Part shown: one piece after another, positions 41,186 to 49,890 of the stretch
Layout: each line of letters opens with the position of its first letter
How positions within the stretch are numbered: the stretch's first letter is position 1
Assembly: GCF_019084545.1 (NCBI RefSeq)
Contig: NZ_JAHREP010000009.1
Location: 102,776 to 166,775 of the forward strand
DNA length: 64,000 bases
Direction: 5' to 3'
DNA from: Marinobacterium ramblicola
Lineage (GTDB): Bacteria > Pseudomonadota > Gammaproteobacteria > Pseudomonadales > Balneatricaceae
Translations under genes and position numbers: made by a program
Notes under the pieces: model-generated
Seen by the model: the letters and a program-made list of their open reading frames with translations, nothing else
What the model was told of the DNA's origin: nothing
Databases searched by the model: none

Positions 41186-43399
41186 ATGCCAGAATCCGAA
41201 CTGTTCCAGTTTTCCGAACCCGCAGCAGTCAACGAAAAACTGGTTACCCCTTGGAAAGTCCTCAGCGTCGAGGATGACCTCACCTATCAATCATCACTTA
41301 TTTATAGCCTGCGGGGCTTGATCGTCCGCGGTCGGCCGGTAGAGGTGCTGACCGCCAACTCGATGAGCCAAGCCGCAGTGATCATTTCACGCCACAGCGA
41401 TATCAGCGTAATCCTGCTCGACGTCGTAATGGAGGAGGATGACGCCGGGTTGAGGCTGGCGGAAACTATCCGGGATGTACTTGGCAATTCATCGGTACGC
41501 ATCATACTGCTGACCGGCCAGCCAGGCATGGCACCACGCAACGAGGTGATGACGCAGTACGATATCGATGAATACTGGAACAAGTCGGACCTGACTCGGG
41601 ACACCCTGCACACGGTGGTCAGCAGCCACATCCGCACCTGGCACTACCTCACCGAGTTGATTCAGGCCAAGCAGGGGCTACAGATGGTGGTCGATGCCGC
41701 GCGCAGCATCAGCAGCAAGCAGAACCTGATCAGCTTTACCGAAACGGTGCTGAACGAGATCGGCCGGATCATTGGCGTCAAACAGGGCGGCATCCTCTGT
41801 ATCGCCTACGAGGGTGATACGTTTATCCCTGACGCACGCATACTGGCCGCCAGCGGCGTCTACAGCGGTTCAACACGAAAAGCACTCTCCGAGCTGCGGC
41901 TGGATGAGTATTACGCCACCTTCGCCACCGCGTCCGAGCAACGTGCGCATCAGTTTGGCCAGGATTTCACGGTTCTCTATTTCGAGACTCCCAAGGTGGA
42001 CCGGGCGCACTACTTGATGTTGGTACGATCCAGCACCCGGCTCACCGAAAGCCATATCAACCTGTTGCAGGTATTCAGTGAGAATATCAGTAGTGGCTTT
42101 ACCGCCGTCGCCCTGGTCAACCGGCTGACCGATCTGGCCTATCGCGATCAGATTCTCAAGTCCTACAACCGCAACTGGCTACAGCGTGAACTGAGTTCGA
42201 TGACGCGGGAGGAGATGCAGACAAGCGAACTGTTGATCGTAGAGGTCAATGATTTTACCGGAATGATGGTAACCTTCGGCGACCGTTATTGCGAAGAGCT
42301 GCTGGCCTCTCTACTGGTCAGTCTCGACGCTCTATATCCCGAATATCATGCCATCGCTCACATCGGTGCCTACACCTTCGCCATGCTGTTCAGCAAGGAG
42401 AGTTCACCGACAGAGGAGCAACTGCTCGACATGATCGACCAGCGCCTGGTACTGAATAACACCATCCATCGGTTGACCCTGACCGTCGCACGCGTTGACC
42501 TCGCCCTGCTCACCGACCTCAAAGCCGCACAGATACTTCAGCTGTCAGAGTCTGCCGTTAACATTGCGCATGCAAGAGGTGACAGGATAATCGGCTATCA
42601 GCCGGAGTTCCTGGAGTCGATTACCGAGAGCCAGCATCTGGTGATGGACCTGCATAACGCCATCGATAACCACGAACTGTTTATCATGCTGCAGCCCAAG
42701 ATACGTATGGATAGCCTGGAGGTCGTTGGCTTCGAAGCGCTACTGCGCTGGCGCAAGCCGGATGGACAGTTTGTTCCCCCGGACCGTTTCATCCCGCTCG
42801 CCGAAACAGCCGGTCTGATCAACCACCTGGATATCGAGGCGGCGAAACAGACGATTGCCGCGGCCTTGAGGCTGCAACAGTCCGGTTACAGCCTGCCCAT
42901 CGCCTTCAACGCGAGTTGCCTGGACCTGCGCCAGCAGGACTATGTCGATTCTCTGCTGCAGATCATCAACCAGAACGGACTTGATGGCCGACTGCTCGAG
43001 ATCGAGGTAACCGAATCAAAGGCGATGCAGAACTACGAAGGTATCAACCCGATCCTGAAACGGTTCTCAGATCTGGGCATGGGCGTCAGCATCGATGACT
43101 TCGGCACCGGCTACTCCTCGCTCGCCCATGTCGCCAACCTGGCGGCCACGACACTGAAGATCGATAAGAGTTTTGTCGGGCGGCTGGGGCAGGATGGTGC
43201 AGGTGAACATGTGGTAGAGATGGTGATCCGTCTCGGCGAGCAGTTTGGTTTTAACATCGTCGCAGAGGGGGTCGAGACGGAGGTTCAGCGCCAGCGGCTA
43301 TTGGACAAGGGGTGTACGATCGCCCAAGGGTATCTGTTTGCCCGCCCCATGCCCGTGGACTCCGCCATCGAATGGTTAACCGCCCATCAAGCGCGATGA
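41186..43399 (+). CDS. response regulator with DUF3369, degenerate GGDEF and EAL (c-di-GMP phosphodiesterase)
   Basis: This 737-residue cytoplasmic protein has a receiver domain at about 22-150, with Asp30/Asp31, phospho-acceptor Asp79 (VILLDVV), Thr110 and Lys133 all present. A DUF3369-type sensory domain follows (about 165-320). The GGDEF-like domain (about 340-485) has the signature replaced by IGAYTF, so cyclase activity is unlikely. The EAL domain (about 490-735) has GFEALLRW, EVTESKAM, DDFGTGYSSL and EGVETE, all consistent with an active phosphodiesterase. It is first of three genes with a kinase and LuxP, and the kinase starts three bases after its stop. Confidence 0.88.
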   Translation: MPESELFQFSEPAAVNEKLVTPWKVLSVEDDLTYQSSLIYSLRGLIVRGRPVEVLTANSMSQAAVIISRHSDISVILLDVVMEEDDAGLRLAETIRDVLGNSSVRIILLTGQPGMAPRNEVMTQYDIDEYWNKSDLTRDTLHTVVSSHIRTWHYLTELIQAKQGLQMVVDAARSISSKQNLISFTETVLNEIGRIIGVKQGGILCIAYEGDTFIPDARILAASGVYSGSTRKALSELRLDEYYATFATASEQRAHQFGQDFTVLYFETPKVDRAHYLMLVRSSTRLTESHINLLQVFSENISSGFTAVALVNRLTDLAYRDQILKSYNRNWLQRELSSMTREEMQTSELLIVEVNDFTGMMVTFGDRYCEELLASLLVSLDALYPEYHAIAHIGAYTFAMLFSKESSPTEEQLLDMIDQRLVLNNTIHRLTLTVARVDLALLTDLKAAQILQLSESAVNIAHARGDRIIGYQPEFLESITESQHLVMDLHNAIDNHELFIMLQPKIRMDSLEVVGFEALLRWRKPDGQFVPPDRFIPLAETAGLINHLDIEAAKQTIAAALRLQQSGYSLPIAFNASCLDLRQQDYVDSLLQIINQNGLDGRLLEIEVTESKAMQNYEGINPILKRFSDLGMGVSIDDFGTGYSSLAHVANLAATTLKIDKSFVGRLGQDGAGEHVVEMVIRLGEQFGFNIVAEGVETEVQRQRLLDKGCTIAQGYLFARPMPVDSAIEWLTAHQAR

Positions 43400-43402
43400 A
43401 TC

Positions 43403-45340
43403 ATGAATACCCCCTATATCGATATTCAGCTGCCCGATGCAGCCGAGGCGCGCCGCCGGGTCAGGCAATTCCACCGTAAACGCTTTGTCTTCGCCGCGGC
43501 GCTAATCGTTTTGGCGCTGCTCAGCGGTGCGATTCTCTATATCTGGATCAAGGAGGGCAAGAGTTCCGAGCTCAGGGCTCAGCATGAGGAGCAGATCACC
43601 CTGGCCACCATCGCGATCAATCGAGAACTCAACGACATTCGGAACACGCTACGCTTGCTCTCCACCGACAGCGATATTCTAGACAGCCTGTCGGTATTCA
43701 ATCCGCCGGACAAAACACGCATTGGCGCTGTCTTTAGCCAGTATGGTCGGTCACTGGATCACCTGTTGCAACTGCGCTGGCTCGACGATACCGGTCAGGA
43801 GAAGGTGCGGGTAAACATCGAGCACGGCATAGCACGGGAAGTGCCGGAAAGTGCGCTTCAGGATAAAAAAGACCGCTACTACTTCAAAAGCGCCATGCAG
43901 GTGCTACCGCCGGAACTCTATATATCCCCCTTCGACCTGAATTCAGAAAACGGCACGATCCAGAAACCTTTTCAGCCCGTGGTGCGTATCGGAGTGCAGA
44001 CCACCCGAAGTTACGGCATGCACCCAGGGCTGCTGCTGATCAATTATGACCTCTCTCATCTGATTTACGAGCTTAGAGCCCTGAGCACCGCAGAGATGGA
44101 TATGATACTAGCCAGCAGCCACGGGGACTGGATCGTACACCCCAATGCAGCACTAGAGTGGGGGGAGGTGTTAGGCAAGTCTCAGAACAGCGTCAGGAAT
44201 ACCGATCCATCGCTTTTCAACCATATCGATAGTGAAGAAAATCGGGTCATGCAGCCCTATAGAGGCCAGTTGATCAGTTACCGTCAGATACAGCTCTCTC
44301 CCACTGCATCAGAAAAGCTCTATGTGATCGCAAGCACCCCCGCCCAGGTGGTCAACAAAATCGAATTTGCAGCACTACTGCCCTCGATACTGACGGCGCT
44401 TGGGATCCTGCTGATTGGCGGTCGTATCCTGTTAAGAGACTTCGCACTTCAGCGCAACCTTCACTCGCTGACCGAAACCCTCGAGCACGAAAAATATGAA
44501 CTGAAGCTCCTGAACACCGAACTGGACGGCTCTCTGACCAGGCAACGATTGCTGCAGAACGAGCTGGTCGAGTCACGCAAGCTCTCGTCGTTGGGGATGA
44601 TGGTTGCCGGCGTGGCGCACGAACTCAACACCCCGATCGGTGGTGCCCTGATATCGGCCTCCAGCCTGAGAGGCCAGCACGGCTCACTGCAACATGCGCT
44701 CGAATCCGGTCTCACCCGTCAGGCGCTCGACAGCTACATGGGCAGCACCGCCGAGGGCCTTGAGCTGGTCGAAAAAAACCTGACCAAGGCCGCGGAGCTG
44801 GTGAAAAGCTTCAAACGTCTTGCGCTTGATCGCTCCAATGAAGAGGAGATCGTCGAGTTCGAGCTGGACCAGGTGGTCATCGACCTGCTGCGCTCTCTGA
44901 CCCCCAAACTCAAAAACTCGGGCACCCAGATCATCAACCGTATCGATAGCGGGTTGGCCATGAGCGGCTATCCCGGTGTGGTATCGCAGATTCTGCAAAA
45001 CCTGATAATCAATGCGATCACCTACGGAACCGAAGGTATGCACAGCGGTGAAGTGATATTGGAAGCCACGCGGCAGAATGGCTGGATCCAGTTATCGGTT
45101 ACCGACAACGGCAAAGGCATTGCGCCGGAGTTGAGAGACAAACTGTTCGATCCGTTTGTGACCAGCGGCCGCGGACGCGGCCATACCGGGCTAGGCCTCC
45201 ATCTGGTTCATCAGTGGGTCACGCGGCTGATGCATGGCCGCATCAACGCGGAATCGCCCGATACCGGAGGCGCGCGTTTCATCATCCAGTTGCCGGAAAA
45301 AGTCAGCAAGACAAGCACTGACCATGCCCAAGGCGGTTAA
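43403..45340 (+). CDS. membrane sensor histidine kinase, LuxQ-like position
   Basis: This 645-residue inner-membrane kinase has transmembrane helices at about 28-50 and 318-342 enclosing a periplasmic domain of about 265 residues (long enough for a double-PAS/CACHE sensor). The cytoplasmic part has a coiled-coil, the H-box GMMVAGVAHELNTPIGG (His near 406) and an ATPase with LQNLIINAIT, DNGKGIAP and GHTGLGLHLV. There is no receiver domain, unlike Vibrio LuxQ, so the phosphoryl group would pass straight to the adjacent REC-EAL protein. The partner LuxP follows. Confidence 0.85.
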   Translation: MNTPYIDIQLPDAAEARRRVRQFHRKRFVFAAALIVLALLSGAILYIWIKEGKSSELRAQHEEQITLATIAINRELNDIRNTLRLLSTDSDILDSLSVFNPPDKTRIGAVFSQYGRSLDHLLQLRWLDDTGQEKVRVNIEHGIAREVPESALQDKKDRYYFKSAMQVLPPELYISPFDLNSENGTIQKPFQPVVRIGVQTTRSYGMHPGLLLINYDLSHLIYELRALSTAEMDMILASSHGDWIVHPNAALEWGEVLGKSQNSVRNTDPSLFNHIDSEENRVMQPYRGQLISYRQIQLSPTASEKLYVIASTPAQVVNKIEFAALLPSILTALGILLIGGRILLRDFALQRNLHSLTETLEHEKYELKLLNTELDGSLTRQRLLQNELVESRKLSSLGMMVAGVAHELNTPIGGALISASSLRGQHGSLQHALESGLTRQALDSYMGSTAEGLELVEKNLTKAAELVKSFKRLALDRSNEEEIVEFELDQVVIDLLRSLTPKLKNSGTQIINRIDSGLAMSGYPGVVSQILQNLIINAITYGTEGMHSGEVILEATRQNGWIQLSVTDNGKGIAPELRDKLFDPFVTSGRGRGHTGLGLHLVHQWVTRLMHGRINAESPDTGGARFIIQLPEKVSKTSTDHAQGG

Positions 45341-45410
45341 AGCGCTGCAACCGATGAATGCAAGGAATACCACCCGACATAAGAATTAACGACTACAGGG
45401 GTAAACAATC

Positions 45411-46541
45411 ATGATCTCCAGATCGAATCTACAGCGAAGCCTTCAAGCTGTAACACTTGTAGGCGCACTATTCATTGGTTCGCCCGTGTCGGCGGCATCC
45501 GATTACATCCGTCTCGATGCCTATCTGGAAGAACACCCGGAGCAACAGCCTATCGCGACCCATTTCGCCGACATAGTGCGAAATCAGGCGATACCGATTA
45601 CAAAGCCCCCTACCCGGCCGATAAAGATCGCTATCGTCTATCCAGGCCTGCAGGCCTCCGATTACTGGCGCCGAAGCCAAAGCTCCTTTGAACAGCGCCT
45701 GCACAGCCTGGGTATACCGTTTGAGCTCAAGTCCTTCTTTTCGCACCCGTCGGTGGAAACCGGATTACAGAGCCAACAGCTGGCCCAGGCGCTGGACTGG
45801 AAACCGGACTATCTGGCGTTCACGCTGGATGTGGCGCCCCAAGGCCGGATGATCGAACGCATATTGGCGAAGGGAACGCCCAAGCTGATTCTGCAGAATA
45901 TCACCACCCCGCTGGTACGCTGGCATGAGCATCAGCCCTTTCTTTATGTCGGCTTCGATCACGCGACGGGAACGCAGTTGATAGCCGACTGGATGCTCAA
46001 CCGAATCGATTACCGGGGAAAATATCTTCTGCTCTACTTCTCACCGGGATATGTCAGTCAGATGCGAGGCGATACCTTTGCAGCAGAAGCGGCGAAATAC
46101 CCCAATATTGAGCAGGTCGGTGCCTTTTATACCGACGGCAATCAGGAACGAGCCTATCAGGCTACGCGTAAAACCCTGGGAGCCCACCCCGATCTCAAAA
46201 TGATCTATGCCTGCTCCACCGATGTCGCCCTGGGAGCCCTGCGCGCCCTGCGTGAAATGGACCGCACCGATGTTCTGCTCAATGGTTGGGGGGGCGGCGA
46301 TGCGGAGCTGATCGAGCTGCAGCAAAAAGGGCTGGATGTGACCGTGATGCGCATCAACGACGACAACGGCATCGCGATGGCCGAGGCGATCAAACTGGAT
46401 CTGGCCGGGCAACCCCAGCAGGTTCCCCAAGTCTTTTCCGGTGATATCAAGCTGCTGGATAGCGAGATGTCGGCAGCACAATTAGAGCAGTTGAAACAAC
46501 AGGCTTTTCGTCTTAGCGGCATGCCTTCTGCGGCTCAGTGA
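45411..46541 (+). CDS. luxP: LuxP-type periplasmic AI-2 binding protein
   Basis: LuxP binds the furanosyl borate diester AI-2 and controls the LuxQ kinase. The 376-residue protein has a Sec signal (residues 1-28, VSA-AS). It matches the segments LILQNITTPLVRW, HQPFLYVGFDHATGT, YACSTDVALGAL and NGWGGGDAEL that are hallmarks of Vibrio LuxP. The binding residues I recall from V. harveyi (Gln77, Ser79, Trp82, Asn159, Arg215, Thr266, Asp267, Trp289, Arg310) are all present at a constant offset of four: Gln81, Ser83, Trp86, Asn163, Arg219, Thr270, Asp271, Trp293, Arg314. It is third in an operon with a kinase and a phosphodiesterase. Confidence 0.92.
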   Translation: MISRSNLQRSLQAVTLVGALFIGSPVSAASDYIRLDAYLEEHPEQQPIATHFADIVRNQAIPITKPPTRPIKIAIVYPGLQASDYWRRSQSSFEQRLHSLGIPFELKSFFSHPSVETGLQSQQLAQALDWKPDYLAFTLDVAPQGRMIERILAKGTPKLILQNITTPLVRWHEHQPFLYVGFDHATGTQLIADWMLNRIDYRGKYLLLYFSPGYVSQMRGDTFAAEAAKYPNIEQVGAFYTDGNQERAYQATRKTLGAHPDLKMIYACSTDVALGALRALREMDRTDVLLNGWGGGDAELIELQQKGLDVTVMRINDDNGIAMAEAIKLDLAGQPQQVPQVFSGDIKLLDSEMSAAQLEQLKQQAFRLSGMPSAAQ

Positions 46542-46556
46542 GTATCGGGCTTTAAT

Positions 46557-46588
46557 CTGTTGGCCGAACCCCGCGGCACGACCAACAG
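46557..46588 (+). terminator. weak hairpin after luxP
   Basis: CTGTTGG and CCAACAG form a 7-bp stem with an 18-base, GC-rich loop, beginning 16 bases after the luxP stop. No T-run follows, so it is a tentative end for the signalling operon. Confidence 0.3.
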
Positions 46589-46610
46589 CCCGTCCATCAG
46601 CTAACCCACC

Positions 46611-46657
46611 CTATGAGTTAACCCGCTCTATGAGTTAACCCGCTCTATGAGTTAACC
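46611..46657. repeat. 17-bp tandem repeat overlapping the livM stop codon
   Basis: CTATGAGTTAACCCGCT repeats twice exactly (46611-46627 and 46628-46644), followed by 13 bases of a third copy (46645-46657). The last copy contains the livM stop codon (minus-strand TAA within GTTAAC), and a degenerate further copy precedes 46611. It looks like a duplication seeded at the gene end. Confidence 0.85.
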
Positions 46658-47581
46658 AAAGTTACGCTTGATCAACCGCTGCAGCTCGCCGACGATGCCG
46701 TTGCGGAACAGCAGCACGCAGATGATAAAGATGACTCCCATGATGATGCTGACGTAGTTGCCCAGCTCGCCACCGGACAGATAGTTCTGAATCGTCACCA
46801 CCACACCGGCACCGACCAAGGGACCTGCGATGGTGCCCATGCCGCCAAGCAGCGTCATCAACACCACCTCACCGGACAGGTGCCAGTGCACATCGTTAAG
46901 CGAGGCAAGCTGGAACACAAGCGTCTTGGTCGAGCCCGCCAACCCCGCCAGCGCCGCCGAGATCACGAATGCAACCCACTTGTACTGAGTGACGTTGTAA
47001 CCAAGGGAGATCGCCCGCGGTTCGTTCTCGCGGATCGCCTTCAGGATCTGCCCGAACGGCGAGTGCACGGTGCGGAACACCAGCCAGAAGCCGAACAGGA
47101 AGATCGCGTACACCACATAGTAGAGGTAGGTGTTGTTGGTCAGGTCGATCAGGCCGAACAGGAAACCGCGCGGTACACCCTGCAGACCATCCTCACCGCC
47201 GGTAAACGGCGCCTGCAGGTAGACAAAGAACAGCAGCTGCGCCAGCGCCAGGGTGACCATGGCGAAGTAGATCCCCTCACGCTTCACCGCCAGCTTGCCG
47301 TACACGGCACCGACCACACCTGCGGCCAGTGTGCCGCACAGGATACCCAGCTCAGGGGTAATCCCCGTGTTGATCATCAGGTAGCCGGTGACATAACCGC
47401 CGGTACCGAGAAATGCGGCATGGCCGAACGAGAGCAGACCGGTGAAGCCGAGCAGCAGGTTGAACGCGCAGGCGAACAGCGCGAAGCAGAGCACCTTCAT
47501 CAGGAACACCGGGTAGATCACCAGCGGTGCCAGCAGGCCAAGCAGGACCAGCAGTGCGATTCTGGGTTTTGTCATTGTCAT
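46652..47581 (-). CDS. livM: branched-chain amino acid ABC transporter permease LivM
   Basis: This 309-residue membrane permease has about 9 hydrophobic helices. The family signature LLGFTGLLSFGHAAFLGTGGY is present (shown as GLLSFGHAAFLGTGGY), with LGYNVTQYKWVAFVISAALAG further on, part of the loop that docks onto the ATPases. It pairs with LivH in the inner membrane. It begins three bases after the livH stop. Start ATG 47581; an in-frame ATG at 47575 is an alternative. Confidence 0.9.
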   Translation of the reverse strand: MTMTKPRIALLVLLGLLAPLVIYPVFLMKVLCFALFACAFNLLLGFTGLLSFGHAAFLGTGGYVTGYLMINTGITPELGILCGTLAAGVVGAVYGKLAVKREGIYFAMVTLALAQLLFFVYLQAPFTGGEDGLQGVPRGFLFGLIDLTNNTYLYYVVYAIFLFGFWLVFRTVHSPFGQILKAIRENEPRAISLGYNVTQYKWVAFVISAALAGLAGSTKTLVFQLASLNDVHWHLSGEVVLMTLLGGMGTIAGPLVGAGVVVTIQNYLSGGELGNYVSIIMGVIFIICVLLFRNGIVGELQRLIKRNFG

Positions 47582-47583
47582 GA

Positions 47584-48471
47584 TTACGCCTCCTTACCGA
47601 ACAGGCCGGCGGGCTTGAGCAGCAGCACGATCACCATCACGGCAAAAATCACCGTGGTGGAGGCTTCCGGGTAGAAGTATTTGGTCAGCCCCTCGATGAT
47701 GCCCATGCCGAGGCCGGTCAGGATGGCGCCACCGATGGAGCCCATGCCACCGATGACGACAATGGCGAACACCACGATCAGCATGTTGGAGCCCATATCC
47801 GGCGAGACCGAGTAGACCGGTGCCGCCATCACCCCGGCAAAGCCCGCCAGGCCGACGCCGAAACCGAAGGTCAGGGTCACGATCAACGGCACGTTGATTC
47901 CGAACGCCTGCAGCATGGCCGGGTTCTCGGTACCGGCGCGCAGATAGGCGCCGAGCCGGGTCTTTTCGATCATGTACCAGGTCAGGCTGCAGACCACCAC
48001 CGAGGCGACGATAATCCAGGCGCGATAATCGGGCAGGTACATGAACGGCAGTTTGGTACCGCCCTTCAACGCATCGGGAATGGAGTAGGGCTGACCGGAG
48101 GCACCGTAGATCTGGGTGAACAGGCCCTGCAGCACCAGCGCGATACCGAAGGTCAGCAGCAGGCTGTAGAGGTGATCCTCGCCGGCGATCGGCCGCAACA
48201 GAAAGCGCTCCACCAGCACGCCAGCAAACCCCACCACCAGCGGTACCAGAATCAGCGCCGCCCAGTAGTTGATGCCGAAATAGTTCAGCGCCATCCAGGC
48301 CGCGAATGCGCCGAGCATATACATCGCGCCCTGGGCGAAATTGATGATCTTCAACAAACCGAAGATGATCGCCAGCCCGAGACTGAGCAAGGCGTAAAAG
48401 GAGCCGTTGATCAGTCCGACCAGCAGTTGGCCGAACAGGCCAAACAGATTGATGCCGAGAAATGTTGCCAT
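47584..48471 (-). CDS. livH: branched-chain amino acid ABC transporter permease LivH
   Basis: This 295-residue membrane permease has LSLGLAIIFGLLKIINFAQG at the N-terminus (the LivH hallmark ...GxxxxxNxxxG...), LVVGFAGVLVERFLLRPI and VFAIVVIGGMGSIGGAILTG near the C-terminus. A near-full-length frame in another register (47594-48478) is its shadow and is not coding. It forms the permease heterodimer with LivM. Confidence 0.9.
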   Translation of the reverse strand: MATFLGINLFGLFGQLLVGLINGSFYALLSLGLAIIFGLLKIINFAQGAMYMLGAFAAWMALNYFGINYWAALILVPLVVGFAGVLVERFLLRPIAGEDHLYSLLLTFGIALVLQGLFTQIYGASGQPYSIPDALKGGTKLPFMYLPDYRAWIIVASVVVCSLTWYMIEKTRLGAYLRAGTENPAMLQAFGINVPLIVTLTFGFGVGLAGFAGVMAAPVYSVSPDMGSNMLIVVFAIVVIGGMGSIGGAILTGLGMGIIEGLTKYFYPEASTTVIFAVMVIVLLLKPAGLFGKEA

Positions 48472-48581
48472 ATCCCACTACCCGCTTTTCTTATTCGAAT
48501 GTGGCCGCAAAGGCCTTTTGCGAACTCAGGCGCCGATCGGGGAACCGACCGGCACCGTCGTTCTGAGACATCAAGTTCCGC

Positions 48582-49787
48582 TTATTTGAAGTCGCACTCG
48601 GCCAGCATCGGGCCGAAGGCTTCCTCGCCGGAAATCACGTTTTCAATGGCAAAGATATCGTCCGGATTCTGGCGCTCATCGGCGCGCTTGATCCGCACCT
48701 GGTACATGTCGTGAACCATGCGGCCATCGTTACGCAGCGTCGCGTTGCGAGCGAAGAAGTCGTCCGGCTTCATCTCCTTCATCTTGCGAATAACAACGTC
48801 GGAGTCGTCGGTACCGGCGGCTTCCACCGCTTTCAGGTAGTGCATGGTCATCGAGTAAGCACCCGCCTGCCCCATCGCCGGAATCGCGCCATGACGCTCC
48901 TTGAAGCGCTTGGACCACTCGCGGGTCTGTTCGTCCATATCCCAGTAGAAACCGGTGGTCAGCTTCATGCCGCCGGCGATCTCCGGATCCAGCGCCTGGG
49001 CGTTGGAGGTAAATACCAGCAGGCCGGCCACTTCGGCAGACTGGGTCAGGCCGAACTCGGCGGCGGTCTTCAGCGAGTTGGTGAAGTCGGTGCCGGCATT
49101 GGCCAGTGCGATCACGTCGGCGCCCGAGCTCTGTGCCTGCAGCACGTAGGAGGAGAAGTCGGTGGTACCCAGCGGCGCGCGCACGGCCCCCAGCACCTCG
49201 CCACCGCTGGAGTTAACCACCTCGGTGGCGACGCTCTCCAGGGCATGACCGAACGCATAGTCGGCGGTGATGAAGAACCAGCGCCACTTGCCGGCTCCGA
49301 CCATCGGTTTCACGGTACCGTTAGCCAGTGCCACCACGTTATAGGTCCACTGCACGTTGTAGGGTGAGCAGGCCTTCGTGGTGAAAGCATGCGAGGCGGA
49401 GGTGGAGATCAGCGCGATCTTCTTCGCGTCTGTCAGCACCTGAGCCACCGCACCGGTCACGGAGCTGGCCACCAGGCCGGTGACAGTGTCCACCTGCTCG
49501 TTGTCGATCCACTTACGCACGATGCTGGAGCCCACATCCGGCTTGTTCTGATCGTCGGCGCTGACGATCTCGATCGGCTTGCCAAGCACGGTGCCGCCGA
49601 AATCCTCGACCGCCATCTGCACGGCGGTAACACAACCCTCACCGCAGATATCGGCGTATACGCCGCCCATATCCGCCAGCACGCCGATCTTCACCTTGTC
49701 GTCGGAGATACCGGCGGCCTGGGCTGCCGATACGGTCATTGCTGCTGCGATACCGGTGCAGAGCAGGGTTTTCTTGATTGCTTTCAT
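48582..49787 (-). CDS. livK: ABC transporter periplasmic binding protein (branched-chain amino acid/amide type)
   Basis: This 401-residue exported protein has a signal peptide (TLLCTGIAAAMTVSAAQA, cleavage near residue 24) and a type-I periplasmic binding fold: VKIGVLADMGGVYADICGEG, AVEDFGGTVLGKPIEIVSAD and FFITADYAFGHALE. It resembles HAAT-family binding proteins for leucine/valine/amides. Specificity for branched-chain amino acids is inferred from the liu operon nearby and the shared LiuR-type box. Gene symbol by role, not by close match. Confidence 0.8.
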   Translation of the reverse strand: MKAIKKTLLCTGIAAAMTVSAAQAAGISDDKVKIGVLADMGGVYADICGEGCVTAVQMAVEDFGGTVLGKPIEIVSADDQNKPDVGSSIVRKWIDNEQVDTVTGLVASSVTGAVAQVLTDAKKIALISTSASHAFTTKACSPYNVQWTYNVVALANGTVKPMVGAGKWRWFFITADYAFGHALESVATEVVNSSGGEVLGAVRAPLGTTDFSSYVLQAQSSGADVIALANAGTDFTNSLKTAAEFGLTQSAEVAGLLVFTSNAQALDPEIAGGMKLTTGFYWDMDEQTREWSKRFKERHGAIPAMGQAGAYSMTMHYLKAVEAAGTDDSDVVIRKMKEMKPDDFFARNATLRNDGRMVHDMYQVRIKRADERQNPDDIFAIENVISGEEAFGPMLAECDFK

Positions 49788-49890
49788 CCTTTCGCCTCCA
49801 TGAGGTTTTTATTGTTATTGCGCTTTTAATGGCACTTAAAATTGCACTTAAGGGGGTGGAGCACTAACGGGTAGAGCAAAGTAACCGGGC
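49788..49890. other. intergenic spacer with short 12-bp imperfect repeat
   Basis: Between the binding-protein gene and livF there are 103 bases containing TGGCACTTAAAA followed directly by TTGCACTTAAGG (about 49830-49853). The gap is longer than elsewhere in the operon and may lower or raise binding-protein expression through RNA structure. Confidence 0.35.

Noticed and set aside
42190..42640. Active diguanylate cyclase
   Set aside because: The GGDEF signature is replaced by IGAYTF; only the EAL part keeps catalytic motifs.
47594..48478. 294-codon alternative frame over livH
   Set aside because: Same strand but other register; highly Arg/Gly-rich with no hydrophobic helices, while livH has the permease motifs.
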